Assembly: GCA_025459125.1 (NCBI GenBank)
Contig: JALORE010000001.1
Span: forward strand, 34,766-98,765
Direction of reading: 5' to 3'
Source: Planctomycetota bacterium
Lineage (GTDB): Bacteria > Planctomycetota > Phycisphaerae > Sedimentisphaerales > Anaerobacaceae
Length of the DNA: 64,000 bases
Part shown: positions 8,469-15,081 of the stretch, piece after piece
Numbering within the stretch: position 1 is the stretch's first letter
Layout of the letters: the number at the start of each line of letters is the position of its first letter
The notes under the pieces: model-generated
Told to the model about the DNA's origin: nothing
Database searches by the model: none
What the model saw: the letters and a program-made list of their open reading frames with translations, nothing else
Made by a program: the position numbers and the translations under genes

Positions 8469-8695
8469 TTTCCGCTCACACACCGACAACCGGCGTCGGT
8501 CTCACCGCACGACCATCGGACGGGCACGGCATCCCTGGCGGGACGGACCTTGGAACAATCCATGGCCCGCTGCCACTTGCTGTTTGAGCCGCACAGCTCA
8601 AGAACGCTGCCGTTGCATCGGGTGGAATTGGGCATCTGACACGGGGCCCCGCAGGCGGCTCCGAGGAGGGCCATGGCCACTGTCACCACCTTCAT
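8465..8695 (-). CDS. Small Cys-rich lipoprotein, 76 aa
   Basis: The start is ATG at 8695 (MKVVTVAMALLGAACG), which overlaps the upstream stop as ATGA. The N-terminus is a short lipoprotein signal ending in LLGAAC. The mature part has several Cys (CQMP, RCNGSVLELCG, MDCSKV, SCGETDAGCRC), suggesting disulfides in the periplasm. Possible second outer-membrane lysis or exclusion lipoprotein; unassigned. Confidence 0.6.
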   Translation of the reverse strand: MKVVTVAMALLGAACGAPCQMPNSTRCNGSVLELCGSNSKWQRAMDCSKVRPARDAVPVRWSCGETDAGCRCVSGK

Positions 8696-8928
8696 TTGAC
8701 GAGATCCTTCTGCGCGAGCTCCCAGGCCACGCGCAACGGGCAGTCGGGCGGACAGCGCAGGATCGACTGGGCAATCCATCCCATGGCCTGGGCCATCTGG
8801 CTGTAGGAAGTCTGGAGCGCGGAGGTATTGGCTTCGACCCCACGCAGACGCCTTTCTATCCGATGCAGCGCCGCCGTTACCGGGTCCTGCGATTCTTCCA
8901 GCTGCGGCAATTCTTCCGAGGGTGTCAT
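8692..8928 (-). CDS. Small helical hypothetical protein, 78 aa
   Basis: Begins MTPSEELPQLEESQDPV; residues 18-50 form a probable coiled coil (ALHRIERRLRGVEANTSALQ), and the C-terminal half has two Cys (RCPPDCPL). No family recognised. It sits 10 nt after the endolysin gene and is coupled by ATGA to the lipoprotein gene. Confidence 0.6.
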   Translation of the reverse strand: MTPSEELPQLEESQDPVTAALHRIERRLRGVEANTSALQTSYSQMAQAMGWIAQSILRCPPDCPLRVAWELAQKDLVK

Positions 8929-8938
8929 GCTTCCCAGA

Positions 8939-9592
8939 TTAGCCGCCGAAAGCCGCTGTTACAACCCTCTCCAGAAAGGTCAGCCATTTGGCAGAGTCCA
9001 TCGCACGAATGGTCTTCTCTGAGGGCGAAAAGATCACGTCCGTGAGCGCTCTCCGGGTGGCCGGGCCGAGGTCTCCATCGATGCCGCCCGGCAGCGCATG
9101 CCCGAACACGTAGCTCAGAGCCGCCTGCATGAACAGCGTGCGAGACCGAGAGCCATAGGCCCAGTCGGTCGCAGTGCCGTCGTCGCAATGCCAGTGATCC
9201 TCGTGAGCTTGGTTGTACCAGAAATTGAGCACCATCCCCAGGTGCATGCGCAGCACGGCCTCGACCCCAAGATACCGGCGAGCGTCAAACGGGGCATTGC
9301 GCGTGATCAACGGTGGCTGGTCCTTCCACCAGATTGCGTCAATGTCGATGGCGCGACCCTCGCCGTGGCGCCCGGCCTTCTCGACATAGCAGCCGCCGGA
9401 CACCAGGCACTCGGGCGCGCCCAGCTGCGACCGCTTCCACAGGTCGAGCAAGCACCGTTCGAGCGTGGCGTGGAAGTTCTGCTCCAGCCTCACGGTGCGA
9501 GGGCCCTTGCCCTGCGTCCCGTAGGGCGCCACCGGCTGCCTGGCGTAGTGAATCGGGACTCCCGCGATGTGGTCAAACGATACGAGCACCAT
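8939..9592 (-). CDS. Endolysin, extensin-like/M15-type peptidase, 217 aa
   Basis: The start ATG at 9592 (MVLVSFDHIAG) has GGAGG 10 nt upstream; the track's longer form lacks this. Residues 66-90 (SGGCYVEKAGRHGEGRAIDI) and HEDHWHC at 130-136 give the His/Asp/His zinc-site pattern of extensin-like C-terminal and M15 D,D- or L,D-peptidases. The family cleaves peptide cross-links in peptidoglycan. The C-terminal segment GGIDGDLGPATRRALTD resembles the core of a peptidoglycan-binding repeat. No signal peptide, so export would need a holin. The spanins lie 30 kb away, so the lysis genes are split. Confidence 0.75.
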   Translation of the reverse strand: MVLVSFDHIAGVPIHYARQPVAPYGTQGKGPRTVRLEQNFHATLERCLLDLWKRSQLGAPECLVSGGCYVEKAGRHGEGRAIDIDAIWWKDQPPLITRNAPFDARRYLGVEAVLRMHLGMVLNFWYNQAHEDHWHCDDGTATDWAYGSRSRTLFMQAALSYVFGHALPGGIDGDLGPATRRALTDVIFSPSEKTIRAMDSAKWLTFLERVVTAAFGG

Positions 9593-9624
9593 GGGCCGGC
9601 CTCCATCGGCTGATGGCGACCAGA

Positions 9625-10008
9625 TTAGCTGCTGCCGTAGTAATCCGCCAGCCCCTGGGCTCGGGCCTGGCGCGCGAGGCTTTCTGCCCCGAGCTCGCCG
9701 TGGATGGAAACCGAGAACGACACGCGCCCCCCGGGCCAGGCCGCAACCCACACCGTGGCTCTCCCGCGACGCTCGACTCGCCAGACGCCGCCGAGGTCTG
9801 CGGGGTCGGCCTGAACCACAGCCTCTGTCCGGGGCTTCCCCAAGTCGGCCTCCGTCTGGTCGCGCCAGGCGACGGACGCGTCCAACGCCTTGCGCTTCCC
9901 GCCGTGCAGCCGGTCGGAGAACAGCTTGGAGTGGGTGCGTCCTCGCCAGCGCACCCGGACGAACCAGCCGCGGTTGCGGCCGTAGTCAAAGCGGCTAATC
10001 GACTTCAT
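9625..10008 (-). CDS. AP2-like DNA-binding domain protein, 127 aa
   Basis: Starts at ATG 10008 (MKSISRFDYGRNRGWFVRV). The segment RGWFVRVRWRGRTHSKLFS followed by HGGKRKALDASVAWRD is the three-strand plus helix pattern of bacterial/phage AP2 domains, often found in or derived from HNH homing nucleases. The C-terminal half (GVWRVERRGRATVWVAAW) looks like a second, weaker copy. No HNH residues are visible. Probably a DNA-binding regulator; target unknown. It overlaps the preceding gene by 14 nt. Confidence 0.65.
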   Translation of the reverse strand: MKSISRFDYGRNRGWFVRVRWRGRTHSKLFSDRLHGGKRKALDASVAWRDQTEADLGKPRTEAVVQADPADLGGVWRVERRGRATVWVAAWPGGRVSFSVSIHGELGAESLARQARAQGLADYYGSS

Positions 10009-10192
10009 CCCGGTCCCGATCTTCCTCGCCCCAGCACGGACATCCTCGGCAGTGGTGTTCGTCGCAGACAACGCACCTTTGCCACCGGCCCCAGGCCCCG
10101 CAGCCAGGGCAGGGAGTACAGCACATGCCGTCGTCGGGCGCGTAGGTTTGGCCACAGCCGGGGCACCGGGCGGTGTAGCTGAAGTCGCTCAT
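9995..10192 (-). CDS. Small Cys-rich zinc-binding protein, 65 aa
   Basis: Contains ARCPGCGQTYAPDDG, CCTPCPGCG, CVVCDEHHCRGCPC: at least five CxxC-like pairs, probably two zinc-ribbon or RING-like sites. The acidic tail EEDRDRDEVD is typical of small phage adaptors. ATGA coupling to its upstream neighbour supports expression. Function unknown. Confidence 0.65.
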   Translation of the reverse strand: MSDFSYTARCPGCGQTYAPDDGMCCTPCPGCGAWGRWQRCVVCDEHHCRGCPCWGEEDRDRDEVD

Positions 10193-10389
10193 GGCCGCTC
10201 GCCGAACGCCAGATCCAGCGCCGACGCCAGGGAGTCAGCGCGCCATTCCTCGCCATCCATCCGTGCCACATGGGCCTCGCCGTTGGCACCAAGAGAGAAG
10301 CTACCCAGCAGGCGCTTGGTGCGCTCCTCGCGAATGACACCGAACGTCTCACTCCGATCCCAGGACTCGACCACCAACTGGGTCCTCAT
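10189..10389 (-). CDS. Hypothetical protein, 66 aa
   Basis: MRTQLVVESWDRSETFGVIR... ending LDLAFGERP. Compact alpha/beta composition, no known motif. Coupled by ATGA at both ends in a run of small genes. Confidence 0.6.
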   Translation of the reverse strand: MRTQLVVESWDRSETFGVIREERTKRLLGSFSLGANGEAHVARMDGEEWRADSLASALDLAFGERP

Positions 10390-10661
10390 GTTTCCTCCAT
10401 GCTCCAGCCCTTGCGGTTCAGAGCCCGCTCGACCCGCTCAAGCTCCTCGATCTGGGCGTGCTGCTCGGGGGAGATCACGAAGCCCGCGTGGACCACGGTT
10501 CCAACGTAGTCCGGGCGATGCAGCTGATCGTCCAGCCGCACGCTGTAGGCGGCCACGTCCAAGTACGTCGGGCTGAGCATCCTGCGGTAGTTGACTGTCG
10601 CCGCGCGCCAGCGGTCACCGACGTAGGCAAATACCCTGTCTCCCGTATTGAACCCGCTCAC
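10386..10661 (-). CDS. Hypothetical SH3-like small protein, 91 aa
   Basis: GTG start at 10661 preceded by GGAGGGG. The N-terminal part FNTGDRVFAYVGDRWRAATV has the look of a Tudor/SH3-like barrel; the C-terminal 30 residues form a charged helix (AQIEELERVERALNRK). A similar beta-barrel pattern recurs in the 64-aa protein at 34.6 kb. No function recognised. Confidence 0.6.
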   Translation of the reverse strand: MSGFNTGDRVFAYVGDRWRAATVNYRRMLSPTYLDVAAYSVRLDDQLHRPDYVGTVVHAGFVISPEQHAQIEELERVERALNRKGWSMEET

Positions 10662-10670
10662 AGTCCCCTC

Positions 10671-10718
10671 CTATGGACGCCCGCCGTAGAGCTTGAGCAT
10701 TTCCTGTGGCTTTGTCAT
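10671..10718 (-). other. Possible 15-codon micro-ORF
   Basis: Between the 366-aa gene and the 91-aa gene there is a short frame, MTKPQEMLKLYGGRP, whose ATG starts 3 nt after the upstream stop and whose TAG is followed directly by the GGAGGGG of the next gene. It may be a translational coupler or a gene remnant. Support is positional only. Confidence 0.25.
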
Positions 10719-10721
10719 GCG

Positions 10722-11822
10722 TCACTTCTCGGGCTGCGGATCCCAGTATTCGACCAACTCGAATTTGATCAACTCCGATTGTCCGGTCTGTCGACCAGCC
10801 GCGGGGGAGAAAGAACTCCGCGCCATACGCAAGCACCTGCGTAGCCACCGCTCCAATTCCGCGGGGGTCATGAAGTTCACGGTCGGAGCGCTAAAGACAA
10901 ATGGGATCTCAGTGCCGGGCGGAAGCGTCTCGAACCACTTGAGACCAAACCCACCTGACCTGGTGCCCGCTCCATTCTTGGGGCTACCAGCGATCTGCAC
11001 TGCAGGCCGGTGCTGCATGACCACCTTGACAGGCGGCAGCAGCTCGGTCGGCTCGACATAGAACAAGTTGGTCATCCAGGGGTTGCACTTGAGAATCTTG
11101 TCGCGCGATCCATAGTGGGCTGAGTTGAGATGCCACTCCAGAAAGCCGGTGAAGTTCCTCGACCCGATCATGATCCCGCCGTTTGGCCCGCGGTCAAAGC
11201 ACAGGGGATAGTCGGCGGGATCCCAGTCGCTGGCATCGAAGGTCTTGTTGAACTTGGATTCCTTGATCTGCTCGATCAATCCGGCCGAATACGGATATCC
11301 GCCACGGATCTCGCTGATGAGCTTGACTGTGATTCTGAACGTGGCCCAGTTGTCCGGGTGGCTAATCTCCTTCCCCGTGTCTCGACCGCCAGGCTGGGCC
11401 TCCAGGGCGTATGCCAAGGCCATGCCCGCCGGATCCTCCTTCAGGCGCGCCAGGAGTTTGTCCACCTGCGCAATCTCCAGAGAACAGTTGTACTGCAGCT
11501 TCTTCGTCGAGTAGACACGATCCTTGCCCTCTCTGTTTGCGGCCAGAAAGTCTTTCTTACGGAGCGCCTCCAGAACCCGGCTCATCGTCCCCGGGTGAAC
11601 CACGCTGTTGAGCTGGTCCTTAATCATCTGCACGATCTCGATGCAGGTCTGCGCCCCGCGAGCCTGCACACCATAGAGGCCGAGCAGCCAGAGCTGCTCC
11701 CAGTTGTCCTTGGTGAAGCGCCGACCCTCAAGTTCTTCGACTGTCTTGGCGCTCTCGCCATTGCCCTTTGTCGGGATCTTTGGCGGCGCCTCCTGTTTCT
11801 CGGTTTCCTTCTGGATTCGCAT
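10722..11822 (-). CDS. Winged-helix protein with unknown C-terminal domain, 366 aa
   Basis: The start is ATG at 11822 (MRIQKETEKQ) with AAGGAGAGCGGGAG upstream; the track's TTG start lies inside that ribosome binding site. Residues about 40-115 (WLLGLYGVQARGAQTCIEIV, then HPGTMSRVLEALRKKDFL) look like a winged helix-turn-helix of the PadR/MarR type. The rest is alpha/beta with a C-terminal block FSAPTVNFMTPAELERWLRR and SPAAGRQTGQSELIKFELVE, a Gly-rich loop pattern I have seen in unassigned phage proteins. It is preceded by an unusually long non-coding stretch, so it may have its own expression signal. Confidence 0.65.
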   Translation of the reverse strand: MRIQKETEKQEAPPKIPTKGNGESAKTVEELEGRRFTKDNWEQLWLLGLYGVQARGAQTCIEIVQMIKDQLNSVVHPGTMSRVLEALRKKDFLAANREGKDRVYSTKKLQYNCSLEIAQVDKLLARLKEDPAGMALAYALEAQPGGRDTGKEISHPDNWATFRITVKLISEIRGGYPYSAGLIEQIKESKFNKTFDASDWDPADYPLCFDRGPNGGIMIGSRNFTGFLEWHLNSAHYGSRDKILKCNPWMTNLFYVEPTELLPPVKVVMQHRPAVQIAGSPKNGAGTRSGGFGLKWFETLPPGTEIPFVFSAPTVNFMTPAELERWLRRCLRMARSSFSPAAGRQTGQSELIKFELVEYWDPQPEK

Positions 11823-12129
11823 TCTCCCGCTCTCCTTTTGTGCCCGCTTCAAAAAGCGAACACCTCATTCAGTCACTCAACCCTTCGCGCGTGCTTGCTT
11901 GCCTCCACACAGCCCTACCGCCTATCGGACCAACGGACGAGCTATCCGTCCTGCCCGCCTTCTCTCGTGCCGCCCGACCTGCAGCCAGCCGTACCTCCGT
12001 TGCCCCTCGCCTTCCAACCATCCCTTCCGACCATCGTCCCATCATCCATCCCTCCGTCCCTCAGATCGCCCCATCCTCCTCGGCCTCGCGCCTTCTTCCT
12101 ACCGCCCCGTCCCTCCAGCCATTGTCACG
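11823..12129 (-). other. 307-bp non-coding purine-rich spacer
   Basis: The longest gene-free stretch. On the transcribed (minus) sense it is strongly purine-rich with many GGATGG/GGAAGG-type units and G-runs such as GGAGGGACGGGGCGG. A hairpin GGACG-GATAGCT-CGTCC lies near 11935-11955. I find no sigma70 promoter, no tRNA and no coding frame with a start and ribosome binding site. It could be an mRNA leader, a decayed gene or a G-quadruplex-prone element. Confidence 0.4.
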
Positions 12130-12342
12130 TCATCGAATCTGCCCCTTCGCTCGGGCCAGTTCCCACAACCCAAGCAGAGCGCCCGGGCCGTTGCCCTCTT
12201 CATCGGCCGAGATGCCCAGCACCAGCGCGCTGTCGTCTGGCATGTGGAGTTCAACCCACGGCATGTCGTCATCTAACCCAACGTCCACGATTTTCGCTCC
12301 GACGAGAAGCCGAAGCGCCTTCAACAGCGATTTCTGGTTCAT
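12130..12342 (-). CDS. Hypothetical protein, 70 aa
   Basis: The start is ATG at 12342 (MNQKSLLKALRLLVGAKI), overlapping the upstream stop as ATGA; the track version is over-extended. Mixed alpha/beta with an acidic middle (DVGLDDDMPWVELHMPDD). No family recognised. It is the last gene before the long spacer. Confidence 0.6.
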   Translation of the reverse strand: MNQKSLLKALRLLVGAKIVDVGLDDDMPWVELHMPDDSALVLGISADEEGNGPGALLGLWELARAKGQIR

Positions 12343-12629
12343 GCCTGCCACCCGTGCCCGCAGTCGCAGATCATCGCCGATGCCGGACTCGTGCGCCCGC
12401 ACTTGGGGCAGTCCTTGGCCCTCGGGGGGTTCACTGCCGGCCGTGACACCCACTCCCTCATCTGCACCATCCGCTCGAACGCCGCCAGCATCGCCGCGGT
12501 GTTCTTGGCGGTCCTGCGCGTGTGGATCCAGATGAAGATCGGGGACAAGAACAGAACCACCATCAGCACCGCCCACAGAACCTTCAGACCGACAAGCGCC
12601 GACAGAAACGGACCGATCATGGTGTCCAT
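12339..12629 (-). CDS. Membrane protein with C-terminal zinc ribbon, 96 aa
   Basis: One strong membrane helix (VLWAVLMVVLFLSPIFIWI, residues 18-36), a helical linker, then a zinc ribbon CPKCGRTSPASAMICDCGHGW. This layout (TM plus cytoplasmic rubredoxin-like knuckle) is common in bacteria but has no fixed function. The TGATG overlap with the upstream gene fixes the start. Confidence 0.65.
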   Translation of the reverse strand: MDTMIGPFLSALVGLKVLWAVLMVVLFLSPIFIWIHTRRTAKNTAAMLAAFERMVQMREWVSRPAVNPPRAKDCPKCGRTSPASAMICDCGHGWQA

Positions 12630-12895
12630 CAGCAGCCCCCCTTCACCGCGCCCTGCACGCGGTACACCAGCTTGCCCGACATCCTGGGGGCCCTGGCCCG
12701 GGCGAGCTTGAATCGCAGGTCATCGGCGGTGTCCCCGTGCTCGTAGTCTGCCGACGGGAAACTCTCGACCACCACCCCCTGGCGATGAGCAGGGGCCAAC
12801 ACGGAATCCCAGGTACCTTGGCTGTGGTCGAACACCTCCTGTTCGTCCTGAAGCGCGTGGACAACATCGTACCGGTGAAACACGCAGTTGCACAT
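12629..12895 (-). CDS. Hypothetical protein, 88 aa
   Basis: MCNCVFHRYDVVHALQDEQ..., with two N-terminal Cys and an FPSADYEHGDTADDL acidic patch. No family recognised. The Shine-Dalgarno AAAGGAGA is directly preceded by a perfect UUCG-tetraloop hairpin (12909-12922), which suggests control of translation or mRNA stability. Confidence 0.65.
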   Translation of the reverse strand: MCNCVFHRYDVVHALQDEQEVFDHSQGTWDSVLAPAHRQGVVVESFPSADYEHGDTADDLRFKLARARAPRMSGKLVYRVQGAVKGGC

Positions 12896-12908
12896 GCTGG
12901 TCTCCTTT

Positions 12909-12922
12909 GCGCCCGAAGGCGC
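12909..12922 (-). promoter_or_regulatory. UUCG tetraloop hairpin before ribosome binding site
   Basis: On the minus strand GCGCC-TTCG-GGCGC: a 5-bp perfect stem closed by the extra-stable cUUCGg loop, immediately before AAAGGAGA of the 88-aa gene. Two further UUCG hairpins occur in the leader of the next gene upstream. Confidence 0.6.
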
Positions 12923-12940
12923 GGGTTGTTCAGATGGCGG

Positions 12941-13183
12941 TCAGTCTTCCGGGCCGACGCGCCTGTAGATCTTGTACTCCCGACCGCTCTCGTGGTCGCG
13001 GATGGTAAGGCGGTCCATCAACTGCCGCGCGACCAGGCCCTTGATCAGGCGCCGCACCCGGCTCACGGGCAACGCAGTCCAGGCCGCCAGTTCCGCGGGG
13101 GTCTCGCCAAAGAGAGCGCAGCCGAGCAGGCGCGCCTCGTCTTCCGTGACCTGCTGGGGACCATTCCAGGTCTGAACGATCAT
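12941..13183 (-). CDS. Small winged-helix-like protein, first gene of the 13.2-kb operon, 80 aa
   Basis: The start is ATG at 13183 (MIVQTWNGPQQVTEDE) with AGAAGGAGA upstream; the longer track ORF would begin in the promoter leader. The segment TPAELAAWTALPVSRVRRLI followed by GLVARQLMDRLTIRD reads as helix-turn-helix plus wing. It is first behind a strong promoter, so it is a candidate regulator of this operon or an early product. Confidence 0.65.
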   Translation of the reverse strand: MIVQTWNGPQQVTEDEARLLGCALFGETPAELAAWTALPVSRVRRLIKGLVARQLMDRLTIRDHESGREYKIYRRVGPED

Positions 13184-13196
13184 CCGGTCTCCTTCT

Positions 13197-13224
13197 GCCC
13201 GAAGGCTCTCGAACCCGAAGGTTC
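13197..13224 (-). promoter_or_regulatory. Tandem UUCG hairpins in 5' leader
   Basis: Two hairpins on the minus strand: GAACC-TTCG-GGTTC (13224 to 13211) and GCC-TTCG-GGC (13206 to 13197). The first starts 9 nt below the -10 box, so it would sit at the 5' end of the mRNA, where such stems protect transcripts from RppH/RNase E. The second lies just above the Shine-Dalgarno. Confidence 0.55.
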
Positions 13225-13232
13225 TACTCAAG

Positions 13233-13260
13233 AGTATAACCAAGCACTGGCGCCGGTCAA
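13233..13260 (-). promoter_or_regulatory. Sigma70-type promoter for leftward operon
   Basis: TTGACC (13260-13255), 16-bp spacer, TATACT (13238-13233), each 5/6 to consensus. It lies just downstream of a terminator and 50 nt above the start of the 80-aa gene. It should drive the lysis/packaging group from 13.2 kb to the left edge by host RNA polymerase. Confidence 0.75.
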
Positions 13261-13273
13261 GGGGGGGGTGATG

Positions 13274-13317
13274 AAAAAAAGCCCGGACGCGCGAAGGAGA
13301 GAAGGACGCGGCCGGGC
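13274..13317 (-). terminator. Rho-independent terminator
   Basis: On the minus strand GCCCGG ... CCGGGC with a partly paired 25-nt interior (GCGCGT-type pairing), followed by TTTTTTT. It ends the operon whose last gene is the 71-aa winged-helix gene and insulates the promoter at 13.24 kb. Confidence 0.75.
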
Positions 13318-13358
13318 GAAGGAAGGCTACTTAGAGTAGGCCGATCCGGGATTGCCGG

Positions 13359-13574
13359 TCAACCCCGGCGGGCGGCTTTGCCGTCGGCGGTGAGAAGGTA
13401 TCGGGTATCCCCGGCCTTGGTCGACTCGGCGTCCAGGAATCCTTTGCCCTTCAGGCTGATCATCGATCTGGCTATCGGGCCCGGGCGACTGCCGAGCTTC
13501 TCGGCCATGGTCTTGGCCGTGGCGCCAGCGCCGATGCTGGTCAGAATGTCCTTCTGGGTCTTGCTCAGTCGCAT
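13359..13574 (-). CDS. Winged helix-turn-helix regulator, 71 aa
   Basis: MRLSKTQKDILTSIGAGATAKTMAEKLG... continues into RSMISLKGKGFLDAE, TRYLLTADGKAARRG: a complete MarR/ArsR-like wHTH of minimal size. Helix 3 is the TAKTMAEKLG...PIARSMISL region. It is the last gene before the terminator, and its upstream gap holds clustered GATC sites and a hairpin. It may control that gap or the promoter at 13.24 kb. Confidence 0.7.
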   Translation of the reverse strand: MRLSKTQKDILTSIGAGATAKTMAEKLGSRPGPIARSMISLKGKGFLDAESTKAGDTRYLLTADGKAARRG

Positions 13575-13602
13575 GATGCTCCCCGTTTCTTCAGTGGTGG
13601 TT

Positions 13603-13656
13603 GGCGGGCAATGCCCGCCCGGTAGATCCAGATCAAATACAAATCAGATCCTGATC
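13603..13656 (-). promoter_or_regulatory. Hairpin plus four-GATC array upstream of wHTH gene
   Basis: A perfect 7-bp hairpin GGCGGGC-AAT-GCCCGCC (13603-13619) is followed by four GATC sites at 13625, 13631, 13647 and 13653 (spacing 6-16-6). A TTGACG (-35-like) on the minus strand at 13666-13661 faces a poor -10 (TTGTAT/TGTATT). It may be an operator or methylation-sensitive promoter for the wHTH gene. Confidence 0.4.
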
Positions 13657-13662
13657 GCAACG

Positions 13663-15081
13663 TCAACCGGCCTGTAGCCGCAGTCGCGCCAGATGGACGT
13701 AATTGGGATCTATCTCGACCCCTACGCAATCCAGGCCCAGGCGCCGGCAGACGGCCAGGGTCGAGCCCACGCCCGCGAACGGATCCAGCACCAGCGCCCC
13801 GGGTGGCGCGTGTCGCCGAAGCAGCCGCTCAAGCAACCACTCGGGCTTCTGCGTCGGATGGTCGAGCCGCTCGTTCCCGCCGCACACTGGCCCCTCGATC
13901 AGGTTGTGCGCCTCGGGCGCGCCGGCGTTCTCCCAGGGCATGAAGTGGTAGCGGTCGCCGCGGGTTGCCCAGCAGACGGCCTCGACCGACGACAGGTAGA
14001 CGTTCCGGTGGGCCGTACCGGGGTTGGTCTTCTTCCAGATGATCGCCCCGCGCCACGTTAGCCCGATGTTCTCGCAGATGAACTTGTACTCGCCGATGGC
14101 CTCCAGCGGAGCAAACACCAGAAGCTGACCGCCGTCGACCAACAGTGGCGCCGCCTGGACAACCCACCCCACGTCGAGCTTGTCCCACGCGCCGAAGTTC
14201 GAGGAGATGTTCCCGCGCGCAACGTGCGCGACCAGGCTCTGCCGCTGGCCGTATGGAGGGTCGGTCAAGATCAGCTGGAAGGTCCCGTTCTCGGTCCGCC
14301 CAAAGAACTGGCGGTTGTCCTCCATGTGCAGAATCCGGCGCGCCTCGGGCCCGAGTTCCTCGACCTTTTCCTGGCGCTTCGCCTCGGCCTCCTTGGCCCG
14401 GGCTTCGAGCTTGGACCGCTTGCGCTCGACGCGCACCTTCCGCAGCACCTTGCGAACGGCCTGGTTGCGCTTGCTGGCGGTGTCTGATTTCTCAATCTCT
14501 GCCAAGTCCCCCCGCGGCAGATTCGCTACCTCGATGCACTCCTGCACGAACCGCTCGCCCTTGCCAATCTCGCGGGCGATGATCTTCGTCGCTCTCTCCG
14601 GCGCGGGATCAGGATTCGCACCCTTCGCAAAGTCTGCTTTGGTGCGGACGGACTTGCCCTTGCCCGAACCGCGCCCTCCGGTCGCCCCGACTTTCGTCCC
14701 GGGGTACAGCTGCTCATGCAGCACCTTCTGTCGCTGGAACCCGCGGCCCAGTTCGAGCACGTCGAAGTCCTTGCGCGCGACGTTTTCGGCCAGCTGCGCG
14801 TGCAGGGCAGACAGCTCGGTCTCGGCCGAGACTTCCACCGCCAGGACCGGCCGCCCCAGCCGCTGGCAGGCGGTCATCCGCCGAACGCCGGCAACCACCT
14901 CCCACTCGCCTTCGATTTTGCGCACGGCGATGGGTTGGATCTGGCCCTGCTTGGCAATGCTCGAACAGAGGGCGTTGATGTCACCAGCGTCAGACCGGGC
15001 CCGCCATCCCACCTTGATCGTCCCCGGATCCAGAGATAGCACCGGGTTCTTGTTCGTCGTCTTCTCGGTCGTCATCATCAT
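13663..15081 (-). CDS. ParB-domain/DNA methyltransferase fusion, 472 aa
   Basis: Residues about 15-115 are a ParB/Srx-like domain with VVAGVRRMTACQRLG (box with GxRR) and LAENVARKDFDVLE. The C-terminal half is a class-beta amino-methyltransferase: catalytic LILTDPPYG (about 271-278) precedes the SAM-binding VLDPFAGVGST (about 435-445), then VGVEIDPNYV. It should make N6-methyladenine or N4-methylcytosine; the target is unknown. A basic coiled linker joins the halves. Phages use such enzymes against host restriction or in replication control. The start (ATG ATG ATG ACG) lies within the upstream gene, with GGAGGAAC upstream. Confidence 0.88.
   Translation of the reverse strand: MMMTTEKTTNKNPVLSLDPGTIKVGWRARSDAGDINALCSSIAKQGQIQPIAVRKIEGEWEVVAGVRRMTACQRLGRPVLAVEVSAETELSALHAQLAENVARKDFDVLELGRGFQRQKVLHEQLYPGTKVGATGGRGSGKGKSVRTKADFAKGANPDPAPERATKIIAREIGKGERFVQECIEVANLPRGDLAEIEKSDTASKRNQAVRKVLRKVRVERKRSKLEARAKEAEAKRQEKVEELGPEARRILHMEDNRQFFGRTENGTFQLILTDPPYGQRQSLVAHVARGNISSNFGAWDKLDVGWVVQAAPLLVDGGQLLVFAPLEAIGEYKFICENIGLTWRGAIIWKKTNPGTAHRNVYLSSVEAVCWATRGDRYHFMPWENAGAPEAHNLIEGPVCGGNERLDHPTQKPEWLLERLLRRHAPPGALVLDPFAGVGSTLAVCRRLGLDCVGVEIDPNYVHLARLRLQAG

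Noticed and set aside
11926-11985. tRNA-like text (GGATAGCTCGTCCGTTGGT) on the minus strand
   Set aside because: No acceptor pairing, no anticodon arm and no TTCGA T-loop; only a small hairpin is present.
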